Made by a program: the position numbers and the translations under genes. DNA of 64,000 nucleotides from Phycicoccus duodecadis. GTDB lineage: Bacteria > Actinomycetota > Actinomycetes > Actinomycetales > Dermatophilaceae. The DNA is taken from positions 372,001-436,000 of the forward strand of contig NZ_PJNE01000001.1 in the NCBI RefSeq assembly GCF_002846495.1, read 5' to 3'. Below are positions 54,001-60,765 of the stretch, one piece after another. Every line of letters starts with the position of its first letter. The stretch's first letter is position 1. A model generated the notes under the pieces. It had not been told where the DNA came from. It made no database searches and was given only the letters and a program-made list of their open reading frames with translations.

Positions 54001-54397
54001 ACCGGCCGGGGACGGACTTCACGGCCGGGACGGTGGCGGCGGGGTCGCCGGCGGTGGAGGTGCGCACGTCGATGGGGAAGAGCTCGCCGGTGTCGGTGCG
54101 CAGGCCGAGCACGGCGGCGCCGTCCTGGAGCACGTCGAGGCCGGCGCCGGTGCCGGCGTCGGTGGCGACCCCGGTGTCGAGCTGGCCGATGGGCACGTTG
54201 GCCTTGGCGAACTTCGCCTGCGCGGCGGAGCTGACGAAGACGCCGGCGTCGTTCAGGTCGGTCTCGTGCACGGTAGTGCCGTCGCTGGCCACCGCCACGT
54301 ACCCGAGGGCGGAGGCGACCAGCGCCACCGTGACCAGGCTCGCGACGCGTCGGCGGGCCCGGCGGGTCGCCGCCGCACGGGCACCGGCACCACGCAT
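48074..54397 (-). CDS. Giant surface protein with Ig-like and fibronectin type III repeats
   Basis: 2107 residues. An N-terminal signal anchor (basic RRARRRV then SLVTVALVASALGYVAVAS) is followed by a beta-propeller-like region (about 40-430), then a long row of cadherin/Ig-like repeats recognised by VLDNDT, VLANDYSP, PLTNDLVA and ALANDTDV, and C-terminal Fn3 domains starting near PRQVGAVADRDAGG, PRQVTGVRMLARGD, LPAPGIQASG and PTLQPTGLSSTRS. The end is a Cys-rich domain (STCTQRSCNTGNG). It is probably anchored at the surface. In related bacteria such genes often head MoxR/DUF58/transglutaminase operons, but none follows here. ATG 54397 is preceded by GGAGGAGG. Confidence 0.85.
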   Translation of the reverse strand: MRGAGARAAATRRARRRVASLVTVALVASALGYVAVASDGTTVHETDLNDAGVFVSSAAQAKFAKANVPIGQLDTGVATDAGTGAGLDVLQDGAAVLGLRTDTGELFPIDVRTSTAGDPAATVPAVKSVPGRWTPRPVALGGGTLALLDPAAGKVYAQRVDPATGTDNLPGLATGAEPVATVGPNGALAVGLDGVIHVVSGADGRVTSVAPAAAGFARPVVAPTSLRAATPDITAVGRAWVAYDAARDRVYTASRPAGFDAQVTVDGARFAALQQPGPDAEAVVVQSADRAAQVPLDGGVSPGGVVVGERVNRVPGAVLLSRPVVLAGCLHAAWAEEERVFYGANCGRVGDEPSTTLPAEGTLPTRDGVALRVNRGLVVLNDLDNGGVWDLEDKPTKIDNWDALTPPVQEDDKTRKKDENLLDDTAAQQPPTAKDDAETVRPGRTSKLHVLDNDTDAAGSVLAIDQRDVTAPSTKGVAATVSADGQAVDVSVPAEAAGGLFEFSYKVNNGKKTSQKSARVTVRVVGDDVNGPPRLRPGGARLAQQVYPVIVGKRLSVPVLADWRDPENDVLAARAETEGGVVDGQGRITLRAPTEVGRQQIGYVVTDGLGGSTEGTVAALVIGTGPDVKLVAPRTQPDAVRGVVGKPLQVEPLGNDVAGADPGEPDATLTLRSEVRPVGPLQVDTDLATGQVTITGSAPGTYELSYSAVTGAGAAPGRIRVDLVTPPEGAPPVSVPDTATLHDQAATLVDVLANDYSPRGDVLVTAAVQAEGENSWLQPSIYQGRWVRLESREPAPLDGPGRRGVIRYTVSDGTQRVTGQVAVLQQSALDGPVPLVVDDEAAVREGDTVSIPVLDNDTMADGIPLVLDPGSVKVISTGDEQRAFASGNVIRYVPEATALKASRFVTIEYAAYAEGMKDRAQTARVRVQVTPLPNAQRINQAPVARSFTATVTAGDPITMTVPTFGVDPDGDSVSVTGVVGADGGAVDLTLGRVVGIGPSTIRYESFPLAAGTEVVTYEVRDRFGATSRASVRVGVVQPGDPQPPVAVADEVFAAPGKTVTVKPLTNDLVARGDSVEVETRSLNSPATLRLWRVDDDNVVQTEVPDDTTQLHQLGYSISNGIFDPSKASILVRPVKGWVNPPVANDDVAAPKPGETATLVDALANDTDVDSDPATLQIVDVLSPDARYDPSTRRVSVKILDHPYAVPYVIEDEDGATAMAVINVPTGANGQPFVVQNAVIEMDKDSTRTVALNDYVKSPRGRVVSVTTADTVSASPAEDLDVSVTDNRTLELTSSNGYVGPAAVMLEVTDQDAVGQKDFGTAYVSVPVQIGPKVPLLRCPEGEVSVLAGGIDRSVDLPTFCHVWLPVGTGLDSVRFETRWQTEADADLRIDGPSNRRVTLHADAGASSSRGRLSVTAPGLATPSTIGVRVIGTDEAARSGLTPGGAEDPVPAPRMRPISLTGLQEGQSRAVDVSVYLDSPLAEPACSITSARIERGTGVTVSTSGCTLTVTVGTQPSPTASIALSVSDGPGRTAPGRVSVTMLGRPSVPRQVGAVADRDAGGQARVAWLPPTYDGGATVSSYVVRWTGGSSGQMSCSASPCTVTGLTNGKDYRFTVAAVNGVGEGPASEPSAAVRPDTLPRQVTGVRMLARGDRSLEIGWDEPTNEGSPLTKYVVRLISSTGETRTVDVAAPSLRTTVTGLDNMAEQSVQVQAWNELGAGPFGPAVTMQSAGTPPALPAPGIQASGPGPAQDSAALTITWEQGSPNGPPTTKYTLYQSVGNGAWTAVATTAPGTRDAKVTIPYDGNTYRYTVTLTNGAGLEGPQTNSSSFTSVGQPSTPTLTASTPNNDRRITLTVGVGQPRAGSFTTIRWSGGGQNGSHACGCAPGSQVSFTVGPFDTSPTNNRTLTVWTVNSGGSESNRVSDTATPYGPTLQPTGLSSTRSGNTITWSWNLPENGRPIQRVEVRGAVGQVFDSAKQQVSFTGQDGRTYQLEVRAYAGGDWSPWAGPDSQSIPQPKSVTVLKGSTCTQRSCNTGNGSCTSAGCRWIAVRTSGFSGGVTCTFRVDGGTVSGWRDLSMGGNATQESDNFYGGTGTVTAICDGVSDSLQW

Positions 54398-54592
54398 CAC
54401 GACGTTCCTCCTCCACGGCCCCGAGCCCGCCCCGACGTCCCCGGTCGGGGGGCGTGACCACCCTAGACCGCGTGGGCGGCCTCCCGGCGCCGATCCGGAG
54501 GGGAGGGCTCCCCTTCGGCGCGACCCGGCCGCCGGCCGTCCCTCCCGCGCGCCTCGGAGGGGATGTCGGAGGGCCGACCTACGGTTCGGGAC

Positions 54593-56311
54593 ATGACGAT
54601 GGTCCAGGGCACGTTCGACGACCTGGGCACGCCCCTGTCGTCGGTCACCTTCGTCGTCGTCGACCTGGAGACCACCGGCGGCAGCCCGGCCGAGTGCGGC
54701 ATCACCGAGATCGGCGCGGTCAAGGTCCGCGCCGGCGAGGTCCTCGGGGAGTTCCAGACCCTGGTCGACCCCGGCGAGCCCATCCCGGCCTTCATCGCGG
54801 TGCTCACCGGCATCACCGACGCCATGGTGGCGGGCGCGCCACGCATCGAAGCCGCGCTGCCCGCCTTCCTCGAGTTCGCCGCCGGCAGCGTGCTGGTGGC
54901 CCACAACGCGCGCTTCGACGTCTCCTTCCTCAAGGCGGCCGCGGCCCGCACCGAGCACCCCTGGCCCGGCTTCCCGGTGCTCGACACCGTGCACCTGGCC
55001 CGCCAGCTGGTCCGGCGCGACGAGGTGCCCAACCATCGCCTCGGCTCGCTGGCGCGGCTGTTCCGCTCGCGCACCACCCCCGACCACCGGGCCCTGCACG
55101 ACGCCCGCGCCACCGTCGACGTCCTGCACGGGCTCATCGAGCGGGTCGGCAACCTCGGCGTGCACTCGCTCGAGGAGCTCCTCGACTACACCGCGCGGGT
55201 CTCCCCCGCCCGGCGCCGCAAGCGCCACCTGGCCGACGACCTGCCCGACGCGCCCGGGGTCTACCTGTTCAAGGACGGCCACGGCCACGTGCTCTACGTC
55301 GGCACCTCGGTGTCCATCCGCACGCGGGTGCGCTCGTACTTCACCGCCTCCGAGCACCGGCGGCGGATGGGTGAGATGGTGCGCCTCGCCGAGTCCGTCA
55401 GCCCGGTCGTCTGCGCCACCACTCTCGAGGCCGAGGTCCGCGAGCTGCGGCTCATCGCCGAGCACAAGCCTCGCTACAACCGTCGCTCACGGCACCCCGA
55501 GAAGGCCCTGTGGGTCAAGCTCACGGTCGAGCCCTTCCCGCGGCTCTCGGTGGTGCGGGCGGTCGCCGCCGACGACGCGCGCTACGTCGGGCCCTTCGGG
55601 TCGCGCCACGCGGCCGAGGCCGCGGTGGCCGCGGTCCACGAGGTCCTGCCCCTGCGCCAGTGCGTCGAGCGGCTCTCGCCGACGCGGCCGCGGGCCGCGT
55701 GCGCCCTGGCCGAGATGGGCCGCTGCGGCGCCCCCTGCACCGGCGCCCAGTCGGTCGAGCAGTACTCCGAGGTCGTCGGGCGGGCAGCGCGGCTGCTCAG
55801 CGGCGGGGGTCGCGAGCTGCTCGTCGCCCTCCAGGAGCGGATGGACACCCTGGCCGCGGCCGAGCGCTTCGAGGACGCCCAGGTCGTGCGCGACCGGCTG
55901 GTCGCGTTCGTCCGGGGGGCCACCCGCAGCCAGCGCCTCGACCCGCTGGCCCGCATCCCCGAGCTCGTCGCGGCCCGCCGGTCCGTCACCGGCGGCTGGG
56001 AGGTCGTGTGCGTGCGTCACGGGCGCTTGGCGGGCAGCACCACCTCGCCGCGCGGCGCCGACCCGATGCCCTACATCGCGGCCCTGCGCGCCAGCGCCGA
56101 GGTCGTCTCGGCTCCGCTCGCCCCCGCCACCGCCGCCACGCCCGAGGAGAGCGAGAAGGTGCTGCGCTGGCTGGAGGCCCCCGGCGTGCGGATCGTCGAC
56201 GTCGACGGCGCCTGGACGTGCCCGGTGGCCGGGGCGGCCGCCGTGCGCGAGGAGCTCGAGCCGCTCGAGACCTCCCGGCGCGCCGCCGCCGGGTTCGCCG
56301 GCGTCCGCTGA
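54593..56311 (+). CDS. DEDDh exonuclease fused to UvrC-like GIY-YIG nuclease
   Basis: 572 residues. The N-terminal 3'-5' exonuclease domain shows FVVVDLETTGG (Asp24, Glu26), VAHNARFDVSFL and HRALHDARATVDVL; from about residue 215 a GIY-YIG nuclease (APGVYLFKDGHGHVLYVGTSVSI) follows, then a UvrC-like C-terminal part with a C-rich CALAEMGRCGAPCTG. This architecture is known in actinobacteria (Rv2191) and suggests DNA repair, but exact action is not proven. A second Met lies two codons on; the ATG follows a TACGGT sequence closely and the message could be leaderless. Confidence 0.9.
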   Translation: MTMVQGTFDDLGTPLSSVTFVVVDLETTGGSPAECGITEIGAVKVRAGEVLGEFQTLVDPGEPIPAFIAVLTGITDAMVAGAPRIEAALPAFLEFAAGSVLVAHNARFDVSFLKAAAARTEHPWPGFPVLDTVHLARQLVRRDEVPNHRLGSLARLFRSRTTPDHRALHDARATVDVLHGLIERVGNLGVHSLEELLDYTARVSPARRRKRHLADDLPDAPGVYLFKDGHGHVLYVGTSVSIRTRVRSYFTASEHRRRMGEMVRLAESVSPVVCATTLEAEVRELRLIAEHKPRYNRRSRHPEKALWVKLTVEPFPRLSVVRAVAADDARYVGPFGSRHAAEAAVAAVHEVLPLRQCVERLSPTRPRAACALAEMGRCGAPCTGAQSVEQYSEVVGRAARLLSGGGRELLVALQERMDTLAAAERFEDAQVVRDRLVAFVRGATRSQRLDPLARIPELVAARRSVTGGWEVVCVRHGRLAGSTTSPRGADPMPYIAALRASAEVVSAPLAPATAATPEESEKVLRWLEAPGVRIVDVDGAWTCPVAGAAAVREELEPLETSRRAAAGFAGVR

Positions 56312-56341
56312 CCGCGAGCGGCTCGACACCAGGGTTCCGGC

Positions 56342-56372
56342 ACGAGACAAGACCTGCCAGGTCTTGTCTCGT
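56342..56372 (+). terminator. Long perfect hairpin after the nuclease gene
   Basis: Arms 56342-56356 and 56358-56372 are perfectly complementary over 15 bp with a single central base, so it is almost a perfect palindrome. It starts 31 nt after the nuclease stop and is directly followed by the repeat core. It could end transcription or be part of the repeat. Confidence 0.6.
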
Positions 56373-56373
56373 C

Positions 56374-56397
56374 GGCTTTTCGGGGTGACCCCGAAAA
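56374..56397 (+). repeat. Palindromic intergenic repeat, copy 2
   Basis: Identical over 24 bases to 9293-9316. Here the arms extend to 11 bp (GCTTTTCGGGG/CCCCGAAAAGC, 56375-56399) around TGA. It lies between the nuclease gene and the dienelactone hydrolase gene. Confidence 0.7.
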
Positions 56398-56432
56398 GCA
56401 GGGAGGAACGGGGCGGGCGTAGCGTCCGGAGC

Positions 56433-57182
56433 ATGAGCGACCTGCACCTCATCGACGTCCCTGTCCCCGGCGGCACCGCCGAGGCCCACGTCTCGCGCCC
56501 GCCCTCCGGCCACGGCCCCGGCGTGCTCTTCTTCATGGACGCGATCGGCCTGCGTCCGCAGATCGCCGCCATGTGCGACCGCATCGCCTCGTGGGGCTAC
56601 GTCGTGATGGCGCCCAACGTCTTCCACCGCGACGGCGACGTCGCGACCCTGATGCCCACCGGCGACCTGCGCACCCCCGAGGGCCGTGAGGCGTTCATGG
56701 GCCCTGCGATGTCGCGGGTGCAGGCGCTCACCGCCGACCTCGCGGTCCCCGACATCGCCGCCTACGTCGCGGCCCTGCGCGGCCTGGACGGCGTCGACGA
56801 CGGCCCGTTCGGCACCACCGGCTACTGCATGGGCGCCCGCCTCTCGATGCGGGCCGCCACGGCCCACCCCGACGACGTGGCCGCCTGCGGCGGCTTCCAC
56901 GGTGGCGGCCTGGTCACCGACACGCCGGACAGCCCGCACCTCGGGCTCGCAGCGGCCCGGGCCGAGTTCGTCCTCGGCCACGCCGACCACGACCGCTCGA
57001 TGCCGCCCGAGGCCGTCACCACCCTGGCCGAGGCCTTCGCGGCCCACGACCTGACCGCGCTCAACGAGATCTTCCCCGACGCGCCGCACGGCTACACGAT
57101 GGCCGACACCTCGATGTACCAGGAGGCCGGTGCCGAGCGGCACTACCGCGAGCTGCAGGCCCTGCTCGACCGCGCCCTGTGA
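56433..57182 (+). CDS. Dienelactone hydrolase family protein
   Basis: 249-residue alpha/beta hydrolase. The nucleophile is Cys132 in GTTGYCMGARLS; the acid is in LGHADHDRS (Asp185 or Asp187) and the base is His219 in DAPHGYT. Family members open dienelactone or act on related esters; its real substrate is unknown. ATG at 56433 is used because it matches the family start. The gene stands alone between the nuclease and the Lrp-like gene. Confidence 0.88.
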   Translation: MSDLHLIDVPVPGGTAEAHVSRPPSGHGPGVLFFMDAIGLRPQIAAMCDRIASWGYVVMAPNVFHRDGDVATLMPTGDLRTPEGREAFMGPAMSRVQALTADLAVPDIAAYVAALRGLDGVDDGPFGTTGYCMGARLSMRAATAHPDDVAACGGFHGGGLVTDTPDSPHLGLAAARAEFVLGHADHDRSMPPEAVTTLAEAFAAHDLTALNEIFPDAPHGYTMADTSMYQEAGAERHYRELQALLDRAL

Positions 57183-57211
57183 GCCGTGCGGTCGGTGGCT
57201 AGGCTGACGCC

Positions 57212-57493
57212 GTGATCACCGCCATCGTCCTCATCACCGCCGACGTCGACCGCATCCCCGAGGTCGCCCAGGCGATCGCCGACCTCGACGGCGTCACCGA
57301 GGTCTACTCGGTCGCCGGCGACGCCGACCTGGTCGCGATGGTGCGGGTGCGCCGGCACGAGGACCTGGCCGACGTCATCGCCGACCGGCTCAACAAGGTC
57401 GACGGCGTCACGGGCACCAACACCCACATCGCCTTCCGCACCTACTCCTCGCACGACCTGGAGTCGGCCTTCAGCCTCGGCATCGAGGACTGA
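57212..57493 (+). CDS. Stand-alone Lrp/AsnC ligand-binding (RAM) domain protein
   Basis: 93 residues. The whole protein is one RAM domain (AIVLITADVDRIPEVAQAIADLDGVTEVYSVAGDADLVAMVRV, then NKVDGVTGTNTHIAF), without a DNA-binding part. Such proteins bind amino acids or dimerise with full Lrp regulators. The GTG is at 57212. It is conserved beside trpD in actinobacteria and may respond to an aromatic amino acid, but that is a guess. Convergent with trpD. Confidence 0.85.
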   Translation: MITAIVLITADVDRIPEVAQAIADLDGVTEVYSVAGDADLVAMVRVRRHEDLADVIADRLNKVDGVTGTNTHIAFRTYSSHDLESAFSLGIED

Positions 57494-57525
57494 CCCGGCC
57501 GGCCTCGCCACCCGGAGGACGGGCG

Positions 57526-58596
57526 TCAGCCCGCGGCCAGCTCGCGGGTCGTGGCGACCCAGCGCTCGAGCAGCGCCGCCGCCGCCCCGGCGTCGACCGC
57601 CTCCTGGGCCCGCGCCACACCACGCGCCAGGGCCGCGACCAGCGAGTCGCGCGTCGGAGCGCCGGGCGCGCCCTCGGCCACGGCCAGCGCCATCCCGGCG
57701 TTGAGGACCACGGCGTCGCGCACCGGCCCGGTCTCGCCGGCGAGGACGCGCCGCGCCACGTCGGCGTTGAAGGCGGCGTCGCCGCCGCGCAGCGCCTCGA
57801 CCGGCGCACTCGCCAGGCCGACGTCGCCGGGAGCCACCGACAGCTCGGTGACCTCGCCGGAGGCGACCCACCACACCGTCGACGACGTGGCCAGGGTCAG
57901 CTCGTCGAGCCCGTCGTCGCCCCGGAACACCGCCGCCGGGCGGCCCCGCCCGGCGAAGACCCCGGCGAGCAGCGGCGCCAGCCGGGCGTCGGCCGCCCCC
58001 ACCGCGGCGTAGGTCGGCTGCCCCGGGTTGGTGAGCGGGCCGAGCGCGTTGAAGGCGGTGCCCACGCCGAGCTCCCGCCGCGCCACGGCCGCGTGCCGCA
58101 TCGAGGGGTGGAAGGCGTTGGCGAAGCAGAAGGTGATGCCGGCCCGCTCGGCCACCGCCGCGACCTGGCCCGGGTCGAGGGTGAGGTCGACCCCGAGCGC
58201 CTCGAGGACGTCGGCCGAGCCGGAGGAGGAGGACGCAGCCCGGTTGCCGTGCTTGACGACGCGCAGGCCGGTGGCCGCGACGACGACCGACGCCATGGTC
58301 GAGATGTTGACCGAGTGCAGCCGGTCACCGCCGGTGCCGACGATGTCGACGCTCGGCCCGGGCACGTCGATGCGGTGGGCGTGCTCGAGCATCACGTCGG
58401 CCAGGCCGCGCAGCTCGTCGACCGTCTCGCCCTTGGCGCGCAGGGCGACCAGGAAGCCGGCCAGCTGTACCGGGCTGGCCTCGCCGCCCATGACCTGGCC
58501 CATCGCCCAGCGGGCCTGGTCGGTGGTCAGGTCCTCGCGACGCAGCAGGGCCGCGATCAGGTCGGACCAGCTCGGGGCGGCCGTGGCGGGGGGCAC
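57526..58596 (-). CDS. trpD: Anthranilate phosphoribosyltransferase
   Basis: 356 residues. Transfers phosphoribose from PRPP to anthranilate in tryptophan synthesis. Substrate motifs are DIVGTGGDRLHSVNISTMASVV, VKHGNRAASSSSGSADVLEALG, FCFANAFHPSM and LGVGTAFNALGPLTNP. The start is GTG 58596, only 5 nt after the stop of the receiver gene, so the two are co-transcribed. No other trp genes are near. Equivalent to Rv2192c by position. Confidence 0.92.
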   Translation of the reverse strand: MPPATAAPSWSDLIAALLRREDLTTDQARWAMGQVMGGEASPVQLAGFLVALRAKGETVDELRGLADVMLEHAHRIDVPGPSVDIVGTGGDRLHSVNISTMASVVVAATGLRVVKHGNRAASSSSGSADVLEALGVDLTLDPGQVAAVAERAGITFCFANAFHPSMRHAAVARRELGVGTAFNALGPLTNPGQPTYAAVGAADARLAPLLAGVFAGRGRPAAVFRGDDGLDELTLATSSTVWWVASGEVTELSVAPGDVGLASAPVEALRGGDAAFNADVARRVLAGETGPVRDAVVLNAGMALAVAEGAPGAPTRDSLVAALARGVARAQEAVDAGAAAALLERWVATTRELAAG

Positions 58597-58601
58597 CCGT
58601 G

Positions 58602-59051
58602 TCAGCCGACGCTGGCCCGGTCGCGGGCGAGCCGGGCGATGGCCTCGGCGACCGCGATCGGGTCGAGGGGGTGCGGGACGGCGTCGTCGGCCAGCGACCA
58701 GCCGGCCAGCCAGGCGTCCTGCGGGCGCCCGGTGAGCACCAGGATCGGAGGGCACCGGAAGATCTCGTTCTTCAGCTGGCGGCACAGGCCGAGCCCACCC
58801 ACCGGGGCGGTCTCGCCGTCGAGCACCGCGATGTCGTACCCGCCCGCGTCCATCGCCTCGATGACGGCCTCGGCGGTCGCACACTCGTGCCACGCGACGA
58901 CCTCGACGTCACGCGCGGGGCGGCGCCCGGCCGCGGCACGGACGGCGTCACGGGTGGTGATGTCGTCGCTGTAGAGGAGGACACGGACCCGGTGGACGCC
59001 GTCGGCGGCCGGGGTGGACGCGGGGCCCGCTGCGGCGTGGGAGTCGCTCAT
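58602..59051 (-). CDS. Atypical single-domain response regulator
   Basis: 149 residues: a receiver domain alone after a 20-residue disordered start. The acidic pocket (YSDD at 27-30), phospho-acceptor Asp78 (AVLDGE) and Thr107 (VLTGR) are present, but the lysine expected near the end is His127 (VPHPLDP). This makes activation by phosphorylation uncertain. ATG at 59051, with another Met three codons upstream. It is located between ctaE (divergent) and trpD in many actinobacteria, and may link respiration to metabolism, which is a guess. Confidence 0.82.
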   Translation of the reverse strand: MSDSHAAAGPASTPAADGVHRVRVLLYSDDITTRDAVRAAAGRRPARDVEVVAWHECATAEAVIEAMDAGGYDIAVLDGETAPVGGLGLCRQLKNEIFRCPPILVLTGRPQDAWLAGWSLADDAVPHPLDPIAVAEAIARLARDRASVG

Positions 59052-59176
59052 GCAAGGCATCGTAGCGAGCGACGCCCGGCGCTCCGGTACGGGTCGGTCG
59101 CCGTCCGTGACCAGCGTCGCGTCGCGGATGTTGAGGCTTTCGGGGGGTCGCCTCGGCACGGGGTGGACGGAGTCGG

Positions 59177-59182
59177 CATAAT
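59177..59182 (+). promoter_or_regulatory. -10 element for leaderless ctaE
   Basis: CATAAT lies 6 nt before the GTG start of ctaE, as expected for a leaderless transcript. No matching -35 box is seen. Confidence 0.45.
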
Positions 59183-59188
59183 GCCTGC

Positions 59189-59857
59189 GTGGCGTCTACA
59201 GCAGCGGCTTCGCTCAAGCACACCGGTCCGGTCCCCTCGATCCCAGGATCGGGCCCCGCGACGCGGCCCAACATGGTCGCGGTGGGCACGATGGTGTGGC
59301 TCTCCAGCGAGCTCATGTTCTTCGCGGCCCTCTTCGCGTTCTACTTCACCCTGCGCGGCCACCTGCCGCAGCTGTGGTCCGAGCGGACGGCCGAGCTCAA
59401 CGTGCCGTTCGCGGCCGCCAACACCCTGGTGCTGGTCATCTCCTCCGTCTGGTGCCAGCTCGGCGTCTGGCAGGCCGAGCGCGGTGTCCCCGCCCGCCCC
59501 GCCGGCACCCGGCTGCTGCGCTTCCGGGAGTGGGGCATGCGCGAGTGGTACGTCCTCACCTACGTCTTCGGCGCCACCTTCGTGGCCGGCCAGGTCTACG
59601 AGTACGCGCACCTCATCGCCGACGGCGTCACGCTCTCGTCCGACTCCTACGGCTCGATCTTCTACCTCGCCACCGGCTTCCACGGGATGCACGTCACCGG
59701 CGGCCTGCTGGCCTTCCTGCTGATCATCGGGCGCACCTTCACCACCCGCCGCTACACCCACGCCCAGGCGACCGGCGCGGTCGTCACGTCGTACTACTGG
59801 CACTTCGTCGACGTGGTGTGGATCGCCCTGTTCGCCACCATCTATCTTCTCAAGTGA
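59189..59857 (+). CDS. ctaE: Cytochrome c oxidase subunit III
   Basis: 222-residue membrane protein of the aa3 oxidase with five helices ([105 protein letters not shown]). The HGMHVTGG and [10 protein letters not shown] motifs are diagnostic. The GTG start follows a -10-like CATAAT and may be leaderless. It forms the head of the ctaE-qcrC-qcrA-qcrB set, encoding parts of the bcc-aa3 supercomplex. Confidence 0.93.
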   Translation: MASTAAASLKHTGPVPSIPGSGPATRPNMVAVGTMVWLSSELMFFAALFAFYFTLRGHLPQLWSERTAELNVPFAAANTLVLVISSVWCQLGVWQAERGVPARPAGTRLLRFREWGMREWYVLTYVFGATFVAGQVYEYAHLIADGVTLSSDSYGSIFYLATGFHGMHVTGGLLAFLLIIGRTFTTRRYTHAQATGAVVTSYYWHFVDVVWIALFATIYLLK

Positions 59858-59906
59858 CCTCTCCCGCAGGCCGACCCCTGACCGCAGCAGACGACAGGAA
59901 GCACTC

Positions 59907-60719
59907 GTGAACGCACTGGCAGCCCGGCGCCGGCATCCGGCGGCCATCGCCGTCCTCCTGATGATCGGCCTGTTCCTCACCGGTGCGGTCTACGCGGCCG
60001 TGGCCCCCGAGCCGGCCGACGCGACCACCCAGGCCCTCCCGGCCCAGAGCGTCGCGAGCGGCAAGGCCCTCTTCCGCGCCAACTGCGCCTCGTGCCACGG
60101 CCTCAACGCCGAGGGCCGCTCCACCGGCAACGGCAACGAGATCGCCGGCCCGCCGCTGGCCGGTGTCGGCGCCGCCGCGGTCGACTTCCAGGTCGGCACC
60201 GGCCGGATGCCGATGACCCAGCCCGGCGTGCAGGCCTCCCGCTCCGAGAGCGTGAAGTTCACCCAGGAGCAGATCGCCGACATGGGTGCCTACATCGCCT
60301 CCCTGGCGCCCGGGCCGGCCGTGCCCAGCGAGGAAGCCGTCGACCCCACCAAGGGCGACCCCGCGCGCGGTGGCCAGATCTTCCGCGTCAACTGCGCCAT
60401 GTGCCACAACTTCGCGGGGGCCGGCGGCGCCCTGACCCGCGGCAAGTACGCCCCGTCCCTGGGCGACGTCACGGGCAAGCACGTCTACGAGGCGATGGTC
60501 AGCGGGCCGCAGAGCATGCCGGTGTTCAACGACGCCAACATCACCCCCGACGACAAGAGGGACGTCATCGCCTTCCTCACGACCCTCAACCAGGAGGAGA
60601 GCCCCGGCGGCATGACGCTGGGGTCGCTCGGCCCGGTCACCGAGGGTCTCTTCGCCTGGGTCTTCGGCCTCGGCATCCTCGTGGGCTGCGCCGTCTGGCT
60701 CGGCTCCAAGGCCGCCTGA
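59907..60719 (+). CDS. qcrC: Ubiquinol/menaquinol-cytochrome c reductase diheme cytochrome c subunit
   Basis: 270 residues. Transfers electrons within the bcc complex to the oxidase. N-terminal membrane anchor (about 14-31), two heme-binding CxxCH motifs (Cys60-His64 and Cys163-His167) and a C-terminal membrane helix (245-265). The first heme domain continues with GRSTGNGNEIAGPPL and the second with the PVFNDANITPDDKRDVIAF tail, as in actinobacterial QcrC. GTG at 59907 lies behind CAGGAAG, 49 nt after ctaE. Confidence 0.92.
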   Translation: MNALAARRRHPAAIAVLLMIGLFLTGAVYAAVAPEPADATTQALPAQSVASGKALFRANCASCHGLNAEGRSTGNGNEIAGPPLAGVGAAAVDFQVGTGRMPMTQPGVQASRSESVKFTQEQIADMGAYIASLAPGPAVPSEEAVDPTKGDPARGGQIFRVNCAMCHNFAGAGGALTRGKYAPSLGDVTGKHVYEAMVSGPQSMPVFNDANITPDDKRDVIAFLTTLNQEESPGGMTLGSLGPVTEGLFAWVFGLGILVGCAVWLGSKAA

Positions 60720-60765
60720 CCCGGCCCCGCCCCCGACACCCGACGCGAGAGAAACCGGCATCCCG

